64,000 nt of DNA from Pedosphaera parvula Ellin514 (GCF_000172555.1 NZ_ABOX02000028.1:1-64000); one strand, 5' to 3'. Shown: positions 1 through 8,287, counted from the first letter of the stretch. Numbers and translations are program-made. Notes: a model not told the origin generated them from the letters alone.

Positions 1-182
1 TCCTGAACAGTGACGTTCGCATTCAAAGATTTACTCACCTTCGGAAGAATCACCCCTTTGAAAACTGCTGAGCTCGTACCTACGAAGTAGGCGATGACCA
101 GCAAGACGATAAGAATAAGGAAGACCCAGCCTAATTTTCGGAGCCATCCACTGCGCTTTTTACCAGCAACAACTTCAGCCAT
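1..182 (-). CDS. AsmA-like membrane-anchored protein, N-terminal fragment
   Basis: Only the first 60 codons lie in the window; the gene runs off the left edge. The start codon is followed by a short basic stretch (GKKRSGWLRKLG), one strong membrane segment (roughly residues 17-34, rich in V, L and I) and then a GVILPKVSKSLNANVTV-type stretch. A single N-terminal anchor followed by a 'K-x-L-x-x-V-x-V' entry into a beta domain is typical of AsmA/TamB-like proteins, which bridge or assist the inner and outer membrane. The family call is an inference from this short piece; a DUF748-like protein or another bitopic protein is possible. The gene is preceded by an unusually long upstream region with two tandem arrays. 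Confidence 0.45.
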   Translation of the reverse strand, partial: MAEVVAGKKRSGWLRKLGWVFLILIVLLVIAYFVGTSSAVFKGVILPKVSKSLNANVTVQ

Positions 183-460
183 AATTTAATTCCCTACTGA
201 CTTTCTGCCTATTTTTGACATCATTTCCATCAATCCCTGCAATGGGGAAAACTCTCACCCACTGCGGCGTTGGACTCATGAAACAATAACTTTGTTCAAC
301 CGATGAGCCCTGACCAAATGTAGATTGGAAGACCCTCACAGGCAATCATTGGTTACTAACAACCAGAACTCCTGAATGTGATTTCAGCATTCATTTAAAA
401 CACTTGATCTTTTCCAGTCGGTATCATTCTGACTCACTCCTGTCAGAAAATTCTTTTTAA

Positions 461-510
461 ACCTTCCGATACCTTCTAATGCCTTCCGATGGCTTCCGAT
501 ACCGTCCGAA
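461..510. repeat. Tandem array of five 10-bp units (xxCTTCCGAT type)
   Basis: Five consecutive 10-bp units lie head to tail without spacers. Three end in CTTCCGAT, one reads CTTCTAAT and the last CGTCCGAA. The period of 10 places each unit on about the same face of the helix. It lies about 280 bp upstream of the start of the minus-strand AsmA-like gene and outside any convincing open frame. Confidence 0.6.
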
Positions 511-596
511 CCAACTGAGGACGGAGAGGCGACCCACATCCAAACCTGATAACTTGTCGCTTTTGAATTTCATGTAAGTTCAAAAAATTATCTGCC

Positions 597-636
597 GTTA
601 ACACTCGTTAACTCGTGTTAGCTCCGGTTAACTCGA
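597..636. repeat. Tandem array of four 10-bp units (GTTAACTCGx type)
   Basis: Four consecutive 10-bp units read GTTAACACTC, GTTAACTCGT, GTTAGCTCCG and GTTAACTCGA. This is a second, different array with the same 10-bp period, 87 bp after the first. The stretch 183-996 contains no supported gene; the open frame at 756-1016 on the minus strand overlaps the next gene and has no recognisable features. Confidence 0.6.
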
Positions 637-996
637 GGTCGGAGCCTCGGGGAATTTCGAACTGACCAAATGTGATTCTCCATGACAGGCATGTTAAAAA
701 GGGTCCATTGTCTTTCTTTCATGACCTTTATTTTAACCCGCAGACACTAACTGAGTCAATGATTATGATTCATGAATATCCAGACTAAAAGAGTAAAAGG
801 AGGTTTGTTGGCAGTGTATATGCTTACTAATGCTTCCCAATTTCGCTTTTTCCTCGGCTCCTTGTAGTTGTGTTTTCTTCTCTCAACTGGCCAACAACTT
901 TTCCGCCTCTTCCAACCACTCAACTTTGCAATCCTCTCCACTTCAGTGATATTCTTGCCGCATGCATAGGCCTCTCCAATCCCGTCGTTCGATGAA

Positions 997-1722
997 ATGA
1001 AAGTCTCCATCGTCATACCAGCGTTTAATGAAGAAAAGCTGATCGGCGAAACATTGCGTCGTATTCAGGATGCCATCGTCGCTTTCAAGGAACGCCAATG
1101 GCAAACCGAAATTGTCGTCTGTGACAACAATTCGACTGACCGTACAGGAGAGCTGGCGCGACAAGCAGGAGCGAGTGTTGTTTTCGAACCAGTGAACCAA
1201 ATTGGCCGCGCTCGCAATTCCGGCGCTCGCGCAGCTTCTGGCGATTGGCTCATATTTGTCGATGCCGATTCCCATCCGAGTCGCGAACTGTTTGCTGAAG
1301 TGGCGGACACCATCACGAGCGGCAAAGTGCTGGCTGGCGGATGTACCGTCAAACTCGATGGTGGCTCTTTCTGGGTACATCGAGTCGCCGGTTTATGGAA
1401 CACTGCAAGCCGAACTTTGCACTTGTTGGCAGGATCTTTTATTTTTTGCGATGCGTCGGCGTTTCGTGAACTGGGTGGATTTGATGAAAAGCTTTACGCC
1501 AGCGAGGAAATCGAATTAACCAAAAGACTGAAACGTTTGGCCAAAGTGCGCGGAAAGAAAATCGTTATCCTCCATCGATATCCATTGATAACCTCCGCCC
1601 GCAAAATGCATCTTTATTCAAGAGGCGAGCACGTCCGTTTTCTTTTCAAAACCATCTTCAACTGGCGCGGCACCCTCACCAACCGCGATGCCTGCCACAC
1701 CTGGTACGATGGCAGAAGATGA
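997..1722 (+). CDS. Family 2 glycosyltransferase
   Basis: This predicted cytoplasmic GT-A fold enzyme transfers a sugar from a nucleotide-sugar donor to an unknown acceptor. The protein starts directly with the family 2 nucleotide-binding strand (KVSIVIPAFNEEKLIGETL), followed by IVVCDNNSTDRT (donor-binding Asp) near residue 45. A DADS motif (FVDADSHPSR), the DXD-type metal site, lies near residue 90. A GGFDEKLYASEEIEL segment around 160-175 supplies the ED-type catalytic acid region. At 241 residues it is a compact family member without membrane segments, so it is probably not a processive synthase. It stands alone, with a tiny membrane ORF facing it, so the acceptor cannot be inferred. Confidence 0.85.
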   Translation: MKVSIVIPAFNEEKLIGETLRRIQDAIVAFKERQWQTEIVVCDNNSTDRTGELARQAGASVVFEPVNQIGRARNSGARAASGDWLIFVDADSHPSRELFAEVADTITSGKVLAGGCTVKLDGGSFWVHRVAGLWNTASRTLHLLAGSFIFCDASAFRELGGFDEKLYASEEIELTKRLKRLAKVRGKKIVILHRYPLITSARKMHLYSRGEHVRFLFKTIFNWRGTLTNRDACHTWYDGRR

Positions 1723-1734
1723 GGTCAGCGCCGT

Positions 1735-1851
1735 TCAGGATAATAAGACGCGGAGAAGTATTCCGGCGATGATCGCACAAAATATCAATCCACCAACAAC
1801 CAGGTAAACAATTATCCTGCTTCGTCCTTTGATTTTTTCAGGTTGATTCAT
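1735..1851 (-). CDS. Possible 38-residue single-span membrane peptide
   Basis: Reading the minus strand gives an uninterrupted 38-codon frame. It starts MNQPEKIKGRSR, continues with about 20 hydrophobic residues (IIVYLVVGGLIFCAIIAGILL), and ends RVLLS before a TGA. The basic N-terminus followed by one membrane span is a sensible topology for a tiny membrane peptide. No strong ribosome site is visible and the family is not recognised. It ends 13 bp from the end of the convergent glycosyltransferase gene. It may be real or a chance frame. Confidence 0.35.
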   Translation of the reverse strand: MNQPEKIKGRSRIIVYLVVGGLIFCAIIAGILLRVLLS

Positions 1852-1955
1852 CGGCTTTGTTCAACACGGAGAACTTTATATCCACCATCGTACAAATGCA
1901 CGTGTCTTTTCCCACCCCTGGGTTTGCGCACGCTGAAAGCCTGCGAGTATGAAAG

Positions 1956-1991
1956 CCCGGGGTCCAGCCCGACTTTGGGCGCAACCCCGGG
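1956..1991. repeat. GC-rich dyad (CCCGGGGT / ACCCCGGG)
   Basis: Perfect 8-bp arms, CCCGGGGT and ACCCCGGG, are separated by 20 bp and lie just ahead of the dyad repeat at 2013-2121. It is probably the outer part of the same dispersed intergenic element. The stretch 1852-2121 holds no supported gene. Confidence 0.5.
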
Positions 1992-2012
1992 TAAAACGTA
2001 CAAATAGTATCC

Positions 2013-2121
2013 CCGCTTCGGCCTGCGATGTTAAATCGTTCAACGCGCGCAATCCGAAGCGGAACCCACCGGCGCAATCCGGGGCACGCCCCACGTTATT
2101 CCTGCCAATATTTTATTCACC
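2013..2121. repeat. Dispersed intergenic dyad element, copy A
   Basis: This element begins with an inverted repeat (CCGCTTCGG at 2013-2021, CCGAAGCGG at 2054-2062). Its last bases touch the stop codon of the minus-strand gene 2122-2547. It aligns along its whole length with 4700-4808: shared blocks include CGCTTCGGCCTGCGAT, CCGAAGCG, CCCAC, CGCAAT, ATTTTA and CCTCACT. The second copy also ends exactly at the stop codon of an unrelated gene. Read in the direction of those genes it would form a hairpin-bearing 3' end. Confidence 0.6.
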
Positions 2122-2547
2122 TCACTCAACGGTCAAAAGGTGATATCCCTTCTCATCCACAGGCAGTTTTGCAACATCATTCAGCGAGAGCTTGCGAACA
2201 ACATGATTGTTCGATTTAAGCTGAATCACACGAAGGTTGTACGGAGAACCATCACTGATCTTCACAATATCGAACAAATAAGTATCGCATCCGCGCTGCA
2301 GTTGCGGAACATCCACAATCACGCGTCCGTCAGCAGCAACTCGATACTCACTTTCGTTGGCTACGCTGATTGTGTAATGCAACGGCATCGCCGACTTCAC
2401 ACGAAACTTTTGTTGGGAAGCTTGGTTGTACGGACGAAGCACTTGAACACAGCCACAAAATAGCCCTGAACAAAGCACCAGGCTCGTGAGTAACATCCTG
2501 CGTGTGGGATTCGCAAAGCTGCGCTCGACTATAAAGGGCATAACCAT
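2122..2547 (-). CDS. Small secreted protein, possible lipoprotein, function unknown
   Basis: I do not recognise the family. From the chosen ATG the product is 141 residues: a basic start (VERSFANPTRR), a hydrophobic stretch (MLLTSLVLCSGLFCGC) that may be a type II signal ending at Cys, then a soluble domain. The longest open frame continues upstream into the opposite gene, so the start was placed at the ATG before the signal sequence. The soluble part has many beta-prone stretches (YTISVANESEYRVAADGRV, YNLRVIQLKSN) and suggests a small exported beta domain. The gene is divergent from the ceramidase-like gene, with 85 bp between starts. Confidence 0.5.
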   Translation of the reverse strand: MVMPFIVERSFANPTRRMLLTSLVLCSGLFCGCVQVLRPYNQASQQKFRVKSAMPLHYTISVANESEYRVAADGRVIVDVPQLQRGCDTYLFDIVKISDGSPYNLRVIQLKSNNHVVRKLSLNDVAKLPVDEKGYHLLTVE

Positions 2548-2632
2548 ATCCAGGTTTACAAAACTCTGAGATGATCTTGTCCCGGGACGAAATTCATTGC
2601 CAGAGCAAACAGAATCATGGAAAACCTTTGCC

Positions 2633-4066
2633 ATGAGTTCCATGCGCCTGCTTTTCGGAATCCTGCTCTCGCTACTGACAGGTTTTGAAACTTCTCTCCT
2701 TGCTGATACAGCAAGCCAGGTAACGGGCAGTGAGCCATCCGCCGGTTGGGCCGAAGTGGAAATCACCCCACCGCTCGGCATTTATCTTGGCGGTCGCGGC
2801 GGCCCCATCACCAAGTCCACCAAGGTTCTCGATCCGCTCTACGCCCAGGTAACCTACCTCAAAGATGCCAAAGGCACCGGACTTGTCCTTGTTTCTCTCG
2901 ATACGGTGGGCATTGCGCATGATCTCAGTGACCGGATTCGCACCGCCATCGTGCGCGAACTGGGGGTTGAATATAATTTGGTGGTCATCAACTGCTCCCA
3001 TACCCACAGCGGACCATATATGATTCGCGATTTGATGGCTGCGGTTGAGCCAACACCACCTATTGAATCGGATTATTTCAAATCTCTTACCGACAAACTA
3101 ATTCTCGCAACTCGTACCGCTAAAACCAATCTCTCTCCTGTGACGGTCGAGGTTTTTGAAGGCACATCCAAAGTCGGTATCAATCGCCGCGGCAAAAACA
3201 AGCAGGGTAAGATCGGAATCATTCCAAATCCCGACGGCCCCATGAACGAAAAGCTCTGGGTAATGAAACTCACACCCACGAATGGCAAAGCTCCGGCGCT
3301 GGTCTTTTCGTATTCATGTCATCCAGTGATTGTTTATGAGTACGCGGGTTCTGCAATCTCCGCCGACTTTCCAGGCGTCACTCGTAACACTCTGCGTGAG
3401 AAACTCGGGAAGGACCTGCACTGCCAATTCATTCAAGGCACCGCTGGCGACATGCGGCCCCGAATCCTGGCCGATTTGCAAAAAAAGCGATTCCGCGCTC
3501 CGAAGCCGGAAGATCTCCAACAAGCCGGTCACGATCTGGCTGATGATGTGATGGCCACCCTTAAGACCAGTGGAACCAAACTAAACCTGAATCTCGCCGG
3601 CACCATGGATCGTCCGTTCCTTCCGCGTGATAAACCTCCCGGAAAGGAAATTTATGAAGCGATGGCAAAAGAGGAAAAAAGCAAATATCGACAAGCCGTT
3701 GCTGCGTATTGGCTGCCCAGGTATGAATCAGGAGATGGCTTTTCTCGTGGTGATGCCTGGCCTCTCGGCTTGATCCGTCTCGCCGATAATCAATGGGTGG
3801 TTTACTCCGGCGGCGAGCCTTGCGCGGAGTGGGTTCCCAAAATCACACAATGGCTCGCTCCTCGCCATCTCGTAGTTTGGGGTTACAGCCAGGAATCGAT
3901 CAGTTATTTGCCAACTGAAGAGATGTTGGCCGCAGGAGGTTACGAAGTGCACGAATCCAATCACACGCGCAGCACCACTCCGGCGGCCTTTGCCCCGGGA
4001 ATCAATGAAGCTGCACGCCAAAGCCTGCTCCGTCAGGCGGCTTTCATCGAGGCTCCGGTGAAGTAA
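2633..4066 (+). CDS. Secreted neutral ceramidase-like amidohydrolase
   Basis: The product resembles the catalytic domain of neutral/alkaline non-lysosomal ceramidases, zinc amidases that cleave N-acyl bonds. A signal peptide (MSSMRLLFGILLSLLTGFETSLLA) precedes the mature start. The family opening AEVEITPPLGIYLGG follows, then VLVSLDTVGI, the metal-binding NCSHTHSGPY motif near residue 125, FSYSCHPVIV and FIQGTAGDMRPR. About 477 residues matches the catalytic domain without the C-terminal Ig-like domain of larger enzymes. The substrate may be a non-sphingoid N-acyl compound, as many environmental homologues are uncharacterised. The start was set at the ATG before the signal peptide rather than the upstream TTG. 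The next gene begins 49 bp downstream on the same strand. Confidence 0.7.
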   Translation: MSSMRLLFGILLSLLTGFETSLLADTASQVTGSEPSAGWAEVEITPPLGIYLGGRGGPITKSTKVLDPLYAQVTYLKDAKGTGLVLVSLDTVGIAHDLSDRIRTAIVRELGVEYNLVVINCSHTHSGPYMIRDLMAAVEPTPPIESDYFKSLTDKLILATRTAKTNLSPVTVEVFEGTSKVGINRRGKNKQGKIGIIPNPDGPMNEKLWVMKLTPTNGKAPALVFSYSCHPVIVYEYAGSAISADFPGVTRNTLREKLGKDLHCQFIQGTAGDMRPRILADLQKKRFRAPKPEDLQQAGHDLADDVMATLKTSGTKLNLNLAGTMDRPFLPRDKPPGKEIYEAMAKEEKSKYRQAVAAYWLPRYESGDGFSRGDAWPLGLIRLADNQWVVYSGGEPCAEWVPKITQWLAPRHLVVWGYSQESISYLPTEEMLAAGGYEVHESNHTRSTTPAAFAPGINEAARQSLLRQAAFIEAPVK

Positions 4067-4115
4067 CGTGTTTGACTCATTAAGAACAGGGGACGATAGT
4101 CGGACAGGAGATATT

Positions 4116-4445
4116 ATGAACGAATTGGCACAAAAAGAATGCGTTCCCTGCAAAGGCGGCATGCCGCCGCTGAAGGGCTTCGAACTCAACAAGCTTGCCG
4201 ATCAGTTGGGCAACGGCTGGCAGGTGATCCACGAGCATCATCTGGAGAAGGATTACAAATTCAAGAACTTCAAAGAGGCCCTGGCTTTCACCAACCGAGT
4301 GGGCGAACTCGCAGAGCAGGTTAATCACCATCCCGATATCTATCTCGCCTGGGGCGAGGTAAAACTGACGCTTTGGACCCATAAGATCGACGGCCTCACC
4401 GAAAGCGATTTCGTCTTTGCCGCGAAGGCGGACACCGTTCTCTGA
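4116..4445 (+). CDS. phhB: 4a-hydroxytetrahydrobiopterin dehydratase (PCD/DCoH)
   Basis: This enzyme dehydrates 4a-carbinolamine tetrahydropterin, regenerating the cofactor after aromatic amino acid hydroxylation, and is often kept as a general pterin enzyme. The family signature is complete: VNHHPDIYLAW with its paired histidines, then TLWTHKIDGLTESD with the third histidine and the GLT-x-x-D end. The 109-residue length fits the family. An AGGAG ribosome site five bases before the ATG at 4116 decides the start over the longer frame. No phenylalanine hydroxylase gene is in the window, so its partner is unknown. It may be co-transcribed with the ceramidase-like gene. Confidence 0.9.
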   Translation: MNELAQKECVPCKGGMPPLKGFELNKLADQLGNGWQVIHEHHLEKDYKFKNFKEALAFTNRVGELAEQVNHHPDIYLAWGEVKLTLWTHKIDGLTESDFVFAAKADTVL

Positions 4446-4699
4446 ACTGAGTGAAGTTTGGGAAGGTATTTTACAAAAGCCGATTCAAGCAACTTTTGAA
4501 TGGGTTTCCTGAAACCATCATTCCTTCTCGTTAACCCCGTCGCTTCAGCGCGGGGGTGGGCGCTGTGCCGCTCTTCTGTAACCGTTTCCAACGGTTTCCA
4601 CTCACCCATGCCAATCTCCGTCCGTACTCCAAATTACCCCGCGACCGCTTAAGGTCCGTAGGACCGGCACGTGTATAGTTACGCGCCTAAAAAGAATTC
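4446..4699. other. Intergenic region with a GGTCC-GTA-GGACC hairpin
   Basis: No gene is seen. A perfect small hairpin, GGTCC GTA GGACC, lies at 4653-4665, about 35 bp before dyad element copy B. It occupies the position that the CCCGGGGT dyad takes before copy A. Confidence 0.4.
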
Positions 4700-4808
4700 T
4701 CGCTTCGGCCTGCGATTTAAAACAATTCCACCCACTCACCCGAAGCGAAATCCACGAACGCAATATTGCGCACTCTATTCATTCCTCCGAAAATTTTACC
4801 CGCCTCAC
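4700..4808. repeat. Dispersed intergenic dyad element, copy B
   Basis: Second copy of the element at 2013-2121. It has CGCTTCGG at 4701-4708 and CCGAAGCG at 4740-4747 as inverted arms, then the shared CCCAC, CGCAAT, ATTTTA and CCTCACT blocks. It ends at the base before the TTA (stop codon in reverse) of the minus-strand ferredoxin gene. Confidence 0.6.
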
Positions 4809-5186
4809 TTATTCCCCTTCTTCCAGACTCATCGGATTCTTCGCAAAGGCAAATTCGGACACCGTCTTTCCACCAATCAAGTGTTCTTGGATGATCCGCT
4901 CCAAGACCGGGGGCGTGCACGAGTGATACCAAACACCCTCGGGATAAACCACGGCAATCGGCCCCTTGATGCAAACTCGCAGACAATTCGCCTTGGTACG
5001 AAACACCAACGGCTTCGGACCCACAAGATTCAATTCCTTCAGCCGCTTCTTTAAAAACTCCCACGCTTCAATGCCGACACTTTGCGCGCAACACTTCGGA
5101 TCCGTTTGGTCAGCGCACAGGAAGATGTGGTGCTTATACGATTCAAGGCCTAAAGTCTCGGCGGCAGATTTCAATTCGTTCGTCAT
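4809..5186 (-). CDS. Thioredoxin-like [2Fe-2S] ferredoxin
   Basis: A 125-residue protein of the thioredoxin-like ferredoxin class (NuoE C-terminal/Aquifex Fd fold). The cluster ligands are visible as one Cys in the first strand ([17 protein letters not shown]), and CLRVC with [14 protein letters not shown] further on. It probably binds a [2Fe-2S] cluster and carries electrons in the cytoplasm for an unknown partner. It is a single gene, divergent from the molybdenum-carrier-like gene with very little space between starts, so any promoters overlap. Its stop codon is abutted by dyad element B. Confidence 0.75.
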   Translation of the reverse strand: MTNELKSAAETLGLESYKHHIFLCADQTDPKCCAQSVGIEAWEFLKKRLKELNLVGPKPLVFRTKANCLRVCIKGPIAVVYPEGVWYHSCTPPVLERIIQEHLIGGKTVSEFAFAKNPMSLEEGE

Positions 5187-5197
5187 GGCTTACAACA

Positions 5198-5707
5198 ATG
5201 CTAGATTATTACTCGACTATCATGAATTCATCCTTCGCGTTGTTCGAGAAAATAATCTCTGGCGGCCAAACCGGTGCCGACCGTGCCGCACTCGATTTCG
5301 CCCTGGCTCATGGCATCCCACATGGCGGTTGGTGTCCAAGGGGTCGCCTTGCAGAAGACGGACCACTCGGTTCGCAATACCAGCTTACAGAAATTCCCTC
5401 CGCTGATTCCGCTCAACGCACCGAATGGAATGTCCGCGATTCCGACGCCACCGTGATTTTCAGTTTAAACTCCGAGCTCTCCGGCGGGACTCTGAAAACC
5501 TTGGAGTTCACGCAAAGCCACGGAAAACCACTTCTCCACATTCTCCGCTCGGAACCAAATCCTTCTCAAAGCCTGGCAAGCTTCATTCAACATCACAGAG
5601 CCAAGTCGCTCAACATCGCCGGCCCGCGTGAATCGGAAGAACCCGGCATCGGCATTTTTGTTCGGAACGCTCTGGAAAAGTTGTTCCTTCAGGGCAGGCC
5701 TGCTTAA
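5198..5707 (+). CDS. Putative molybdenum carrier / LOG-like Rossmann protein
   Basis: The product matches the putative molybdenum carrier family, small Rossmann-like proteins related to the LOG/DprA superfamily. The glycine-rich entry IISGGQTGADRAALDFA lies near residue 20. GGWCPRGRLAEDGPLG follows, then WNVRDSDATVIFSL and SGGTLKTLEFTQSHGKP, the usual second phosphate-loop region. Binding of molybdate or of a nucleotide is known only by analogy. Two ATG codons are possible (5198 and 5222); neither has a clear ribosome site. The later one leaves more room for the divergent promoter region. Confidence 0.7.
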   Translation: MLDYYSTIMNSSFALFEKIISGGQTGADRAALDFALAHGIPHGGWCPRGRLAEDGPLGSQYQLTEIPSADSAQRTEWNVRDSDATVIFSLNSELSGGTLKTLEFTQSHGKPLLHILRSEPNPSQSLASFIQHHRAKSLNIAGPRESEEPGIGIFVRNALEKLFLQGRPA

Positions 5708-5726
5708 TTCCTTTTGAGACTCCGAC

Positions 5727-6812
5727 TTACTTGTTATCGAACAAGTAAAGATCAACGATTTTGTTTGCGACGCTCGGCAATTCCGCGTCGTGCTCGTTGC
5801 TCAAAACAATCACCGTAAAATGCTGCTCAGGAAATCGGGAAATGATGGTGCGAAAGCCAATCGAATCTCCGGTGTGGTAGATGTGCTTCAGTCCACGATA
5901 TTCAGAAAGAAACCATCCGAATCCATATCGGATTCCATTCTCATGCTCCGTTGATTTTCCGGGAGTATAAGCAGCTTCAAACGTCTTTTTTGAAACCAGC
6001 TTCAGATTGTATAGAGCCTGATCCCATTTGTAGAGATCGTTGACCGACGAGTAAATTCCGCCGTCGCCTAACACTGAGCTGGTTAGACTTTGGTCCGTGC
6101 GACGAAAGCCATCTTTCTCCGGTGAATAGCCGTACGCGCGATTCGAAACCGCGGAGATGCCTTGTTCATAAGCCAGGGTGTGGTCCATTCTCAAAGGCTT
6201 GAAAATGTTTTCACTGAGAAATGATGCGAAGGTCTGTCCGGAGACTCTTTCCACAATCAATGCCAGGAAAGCAAATCCAGTATTGCTGTATTTAAATTGC
6301 GAACCCGGTGAGAAATACGTCTTGTCTTGTTGCTTCAGCAGACGGAGCACATTGATATCCAGCACAGGAATCGTCGTCCCTGGAGGGATGATATCCTCGT
6401 AATCGATCAAGCCGGATGTGTGATTCAGCATGTGCCGAACCGTGATGGATTTCCCATATTCCGGAAACTCAGGAAAAAATTTGGTAATGGGATCATCGAA
6501 AGAAAGCTTTCCCTGATCGGCCAGAATCATAATGGCCATCGCGGTAAACTGTTTGCTCACGGATGCCAATCGATAATTGCTGTCGGGTGTGGCACAAACC
6601 TTTCCTTCCCCATCAGCCAGGCCATAAGATTTGGTAAAAACCTTTTTGCCATCAAGAATGACCATCACGCTCGCACCCGGCCCGTTCGTTCGGTCAAACT
6701 TCTTGAACAGGGTATCGATTGCTGTTGTGTGGTCTTTGATCTCCGCTGAGTTGGCAGTCGTTAATCCCATAAACGTCAAACTGAGCAGGAACAATAGTGA
6801 AGTTATTTTCAT
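5727..6812 (-). CDS. Secreted class C beta-lactamase-fold serine hydrolase
   Basis: A signal peptide (MKITSLLFLLSLTFMGLTTANS) is followed by a complete serine beta-lactamase/D-aminopeptidase fold. It shows the nucleophile motif SVSK near residue 85 of the mature frame, the Y-x-N motif as YSNTG, and an HTGDS motif in place of KTG near the C-terminus. Members of this class include esterases, D-peptidases and penicillin-binding-like enzymes, so an antibiotic-hydrolysing role should not be assumed. The longest frame begins at a TTG 39 bases upstream; the ATG at 6812 was chosen because the signal peptide starts there. The gene upstream ends 35 bp before this start, so the two are likely co-transcribed. 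Confidence 0.8.
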   Translation of the reverse strand: MKITSLLFLLSLTFMGLTTANSAEIKDHTTAIDTLFKKFDRTNGPGASVMVILDGKKVFTKSYGLADGEGKVCATPDSNYRLASVSKQFTAMAIMILADQGKLSFDDPITKFFPEFPEYGKSITVRHMLNHTSGLIDYEDIIPPGTTIPVLDINVLRLLKQQDKTYFSPGSQFKYSNTGFAFLALIVERVSGQTFASFLSENIFKPLRMDHTLAYEQGISAVSNRAYGYSPEKDGFRRTDQSLTSSVLGDGGIYSSVNDLYKWDQALYNLKLVSKKTFEAAYTPGKSTEHENGIRYGFGWFLSEYRGLKHIYHTGDSIGFRTIISRFPEQHFTVIVLSNEHDAELPSVANKIVDLYLFDNK

Positions 6813-6847
6813 TGTCCAGAATAGGTATGCAATGGTTGATTCTGTAT

Positions 6848-7324
6848 TCAACTGCCCGGCAAACCACGCCGCTTTATGCCTGTAACAATCATTCCGATTT
6901 CAATCAATGGCGGACCGGGCTTGCGCGAATCCAACCAACCGTTTAGATTGCATTTTCCACCGCGCCTAAAGAAAGGCTCGCGTTTGCAGACAGTGATGGT
7001 GACAAAAGCCTCATCCGTTCCTGCCGGTACTGGGTTAACCTCATTGGGAAATGAGAATCCAAGAATCACCATCAACCGATCAAATTCCTGTCTCGTAGCA
7101 TCCACCTGAACGCTCTGTTTAAGCTCGCCACCGGAGCGGGTAATCACCTGCGCGGAGCCGGAGCGGGTGGATGCAAACAGGCTGAGGCGCACCTCAATGG
7201 AACTGCCATCTGCCAAATCCTCGGTCAAAGTGATCAACCATTCCGGCGCATCCTCACGGAAAAACTCGGAGGGTTGTTCTGGTTGCTCAGTCGGTTTTGA
7301 AAAGAGTCTTTTTAGAAAGCTCAT
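6848..7324 (-). CDS. Conserved-looking protein of unknown function
   Basis: I do not recognise this 158-residue protein. It begins MSFLKRLFSKPTEQPEQ, a basic amphipathic start without a signal peptide. A Pro/Glu-rich linker follows, then a mixed alpha/beta region (WLITLTEDLADGSSIEVRLSL, EFDRLMVILGFSF) and a Cys-containing end (VCKREPFFRRGGKCNLNGW). Codon use resembles neighbouring genes. It lies between the EamA transporter and the beta-lactamase-fold gene on one strand, 42 and 35 bp apart, which suggests one transcription unit. Confidence 0.55.
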   Translation of the reverse strand: MSFLKRLFSKPTEQPEQPSEFFREDAPEWLITLTEDLADGSSIEVRLSLFASTRSGSAQVITRSGGELKQSVQVDATRQEFDRLMVILGFSFPNEVNPVPAGTDEAFVTITVCKREPFFRRGGKCNLNGWLDSRKPGPPLIEIGMIVTGIKRRGLPGS

Positions 7325-7366
7325 AACTCAGGTGATTCGTTGTGACTTAATAATCGCAAAGCCTGA

Positions 7367-8287
7367 CTACTTGAGCAACGCCAAACCCACAACTCCTACG
7401 ACAGCTATAATCCCGCCCACGATGGAATGCCGACTCGGTCGTTCACCATCGATAATCCGTATTATCGGCATGGCAACCAGAGGAGTCGTTGCCACGATCG
7501 AAACCACGATAGCCGCCGGTGTGGTCTGAAACGCCCACTGGTAACAGCTCACCCCGAGCGTCTGGCCTGCCAGGCTGTTGGCCAGTATCCACGGTAGCAC
7601 CCGACGCCACTTCTCCCAGGAAGGCAGGGTGTCAATTTCGTCAGACCGATTGATATGCAATTTGATTGACCGCCATTTCACCACCAGAAGACAAATACCC
7701 GCTACCAACAAACCACCAATGATCCGCTGAAACGCCGCCGTGCCGCCATCGATGAAATCCTCCTTGCTGTGAATCATGCCGTATGCCTTTCGGCTCAGCA
7801 CCGCCCCGACGCCATCCCCCAGAGCTGCGAATACGCAAAACAAAACCCCGGGCACAAATTTCTCGCGCGAAAGTTTTAAGTGTCTGCCTGGAGCCAGTGA
7901 AACAACAATGCCAACCAAAATGATGCTTCCATAAAACACCTGCATTGGACGAAGCGTCGTGCCCAGCCAAAGCCATTCGATCAGTGCTGTCAAGGGGGGT
8001 GCCATGCACCGAGTCAAAAGGAGCGTCATTCCAGGACCAAGCCGTGGCAAAGCCTGGAAAAGAGCCACATCACCCATCCCGATTCCAATAATTCCACTCA
8101 GCAAAAAGATCGGAAAGGTTTCTCCCGACAAACCTTTGCCCATGGAAAATGCCCAGATCGATAGAAAGCACGTGGCAAAAGCCAGACGCCAAAAATTTGC
8201 TTCCGTTCCACCAATCAACTTTGCAGAACGACTACCACAAATGACTGAAATGGAAAAAAAGATGGTGGTTAAAAATGCGGGGAACAT
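7367..8287 (-). CDS. EamA/DMT-family transporter
   Basis: A 306-residue inner-membrane protein with about ten hydrophobic spans in two repeated five-span halves, the arrangement of the drug/metabolite transporter superfamily (EamA domains). Halves begin near FSISVICGSRSAKLIGG and near FCVFAALGDGVGAVLS. The second half ends with the typical VALVAMPIIRII...VVGLALL pattern. Substrates of this family range from amino acids to nucleotides and cannot be read from sequence. It is the first gene of the leftward group ending at 5727. Confidence 0.8.
   Translation of the reverse strand: MFPAFLTTIFFSISVICGSRSAKLIGGTEANFWRLAFATCFLSIWAFSMGKGLSGETFPIFLLSGIIGIGMGDVALFQALPRLGPGMTLLLTRCMAPPLTALIEWLWLGTTLRPMQVFYGSIILVGIVVSLAPGRHLKLSREKFVPGVLFCVFAALGDGVGAVLSRKAYGMIHSKEDFIDGGTAAFQRIIGGLLVAGICLLVVKWRSIKLHINRSDEIDTLPSWEKWRRVLPWILANSLAGQTLGVSCYQWAFQTTPAAIVVSIVATTPLVAMPIIRIIDGERPSRHSIVGGIIAVVGVVGLALLK

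Noticed and set aside
461-636. Possible CRISPR array
   Set aside because: Units are 10 bp with no spacers and no cas genes nearby; they are simple tandem arrays.
756-1016. 86-codon frame on the minus strand ahead of the glycosyltransferase gene
   Set aside because: It overlaps the start of a well-supported gene, has irregular composition and no domain or ribosome site.
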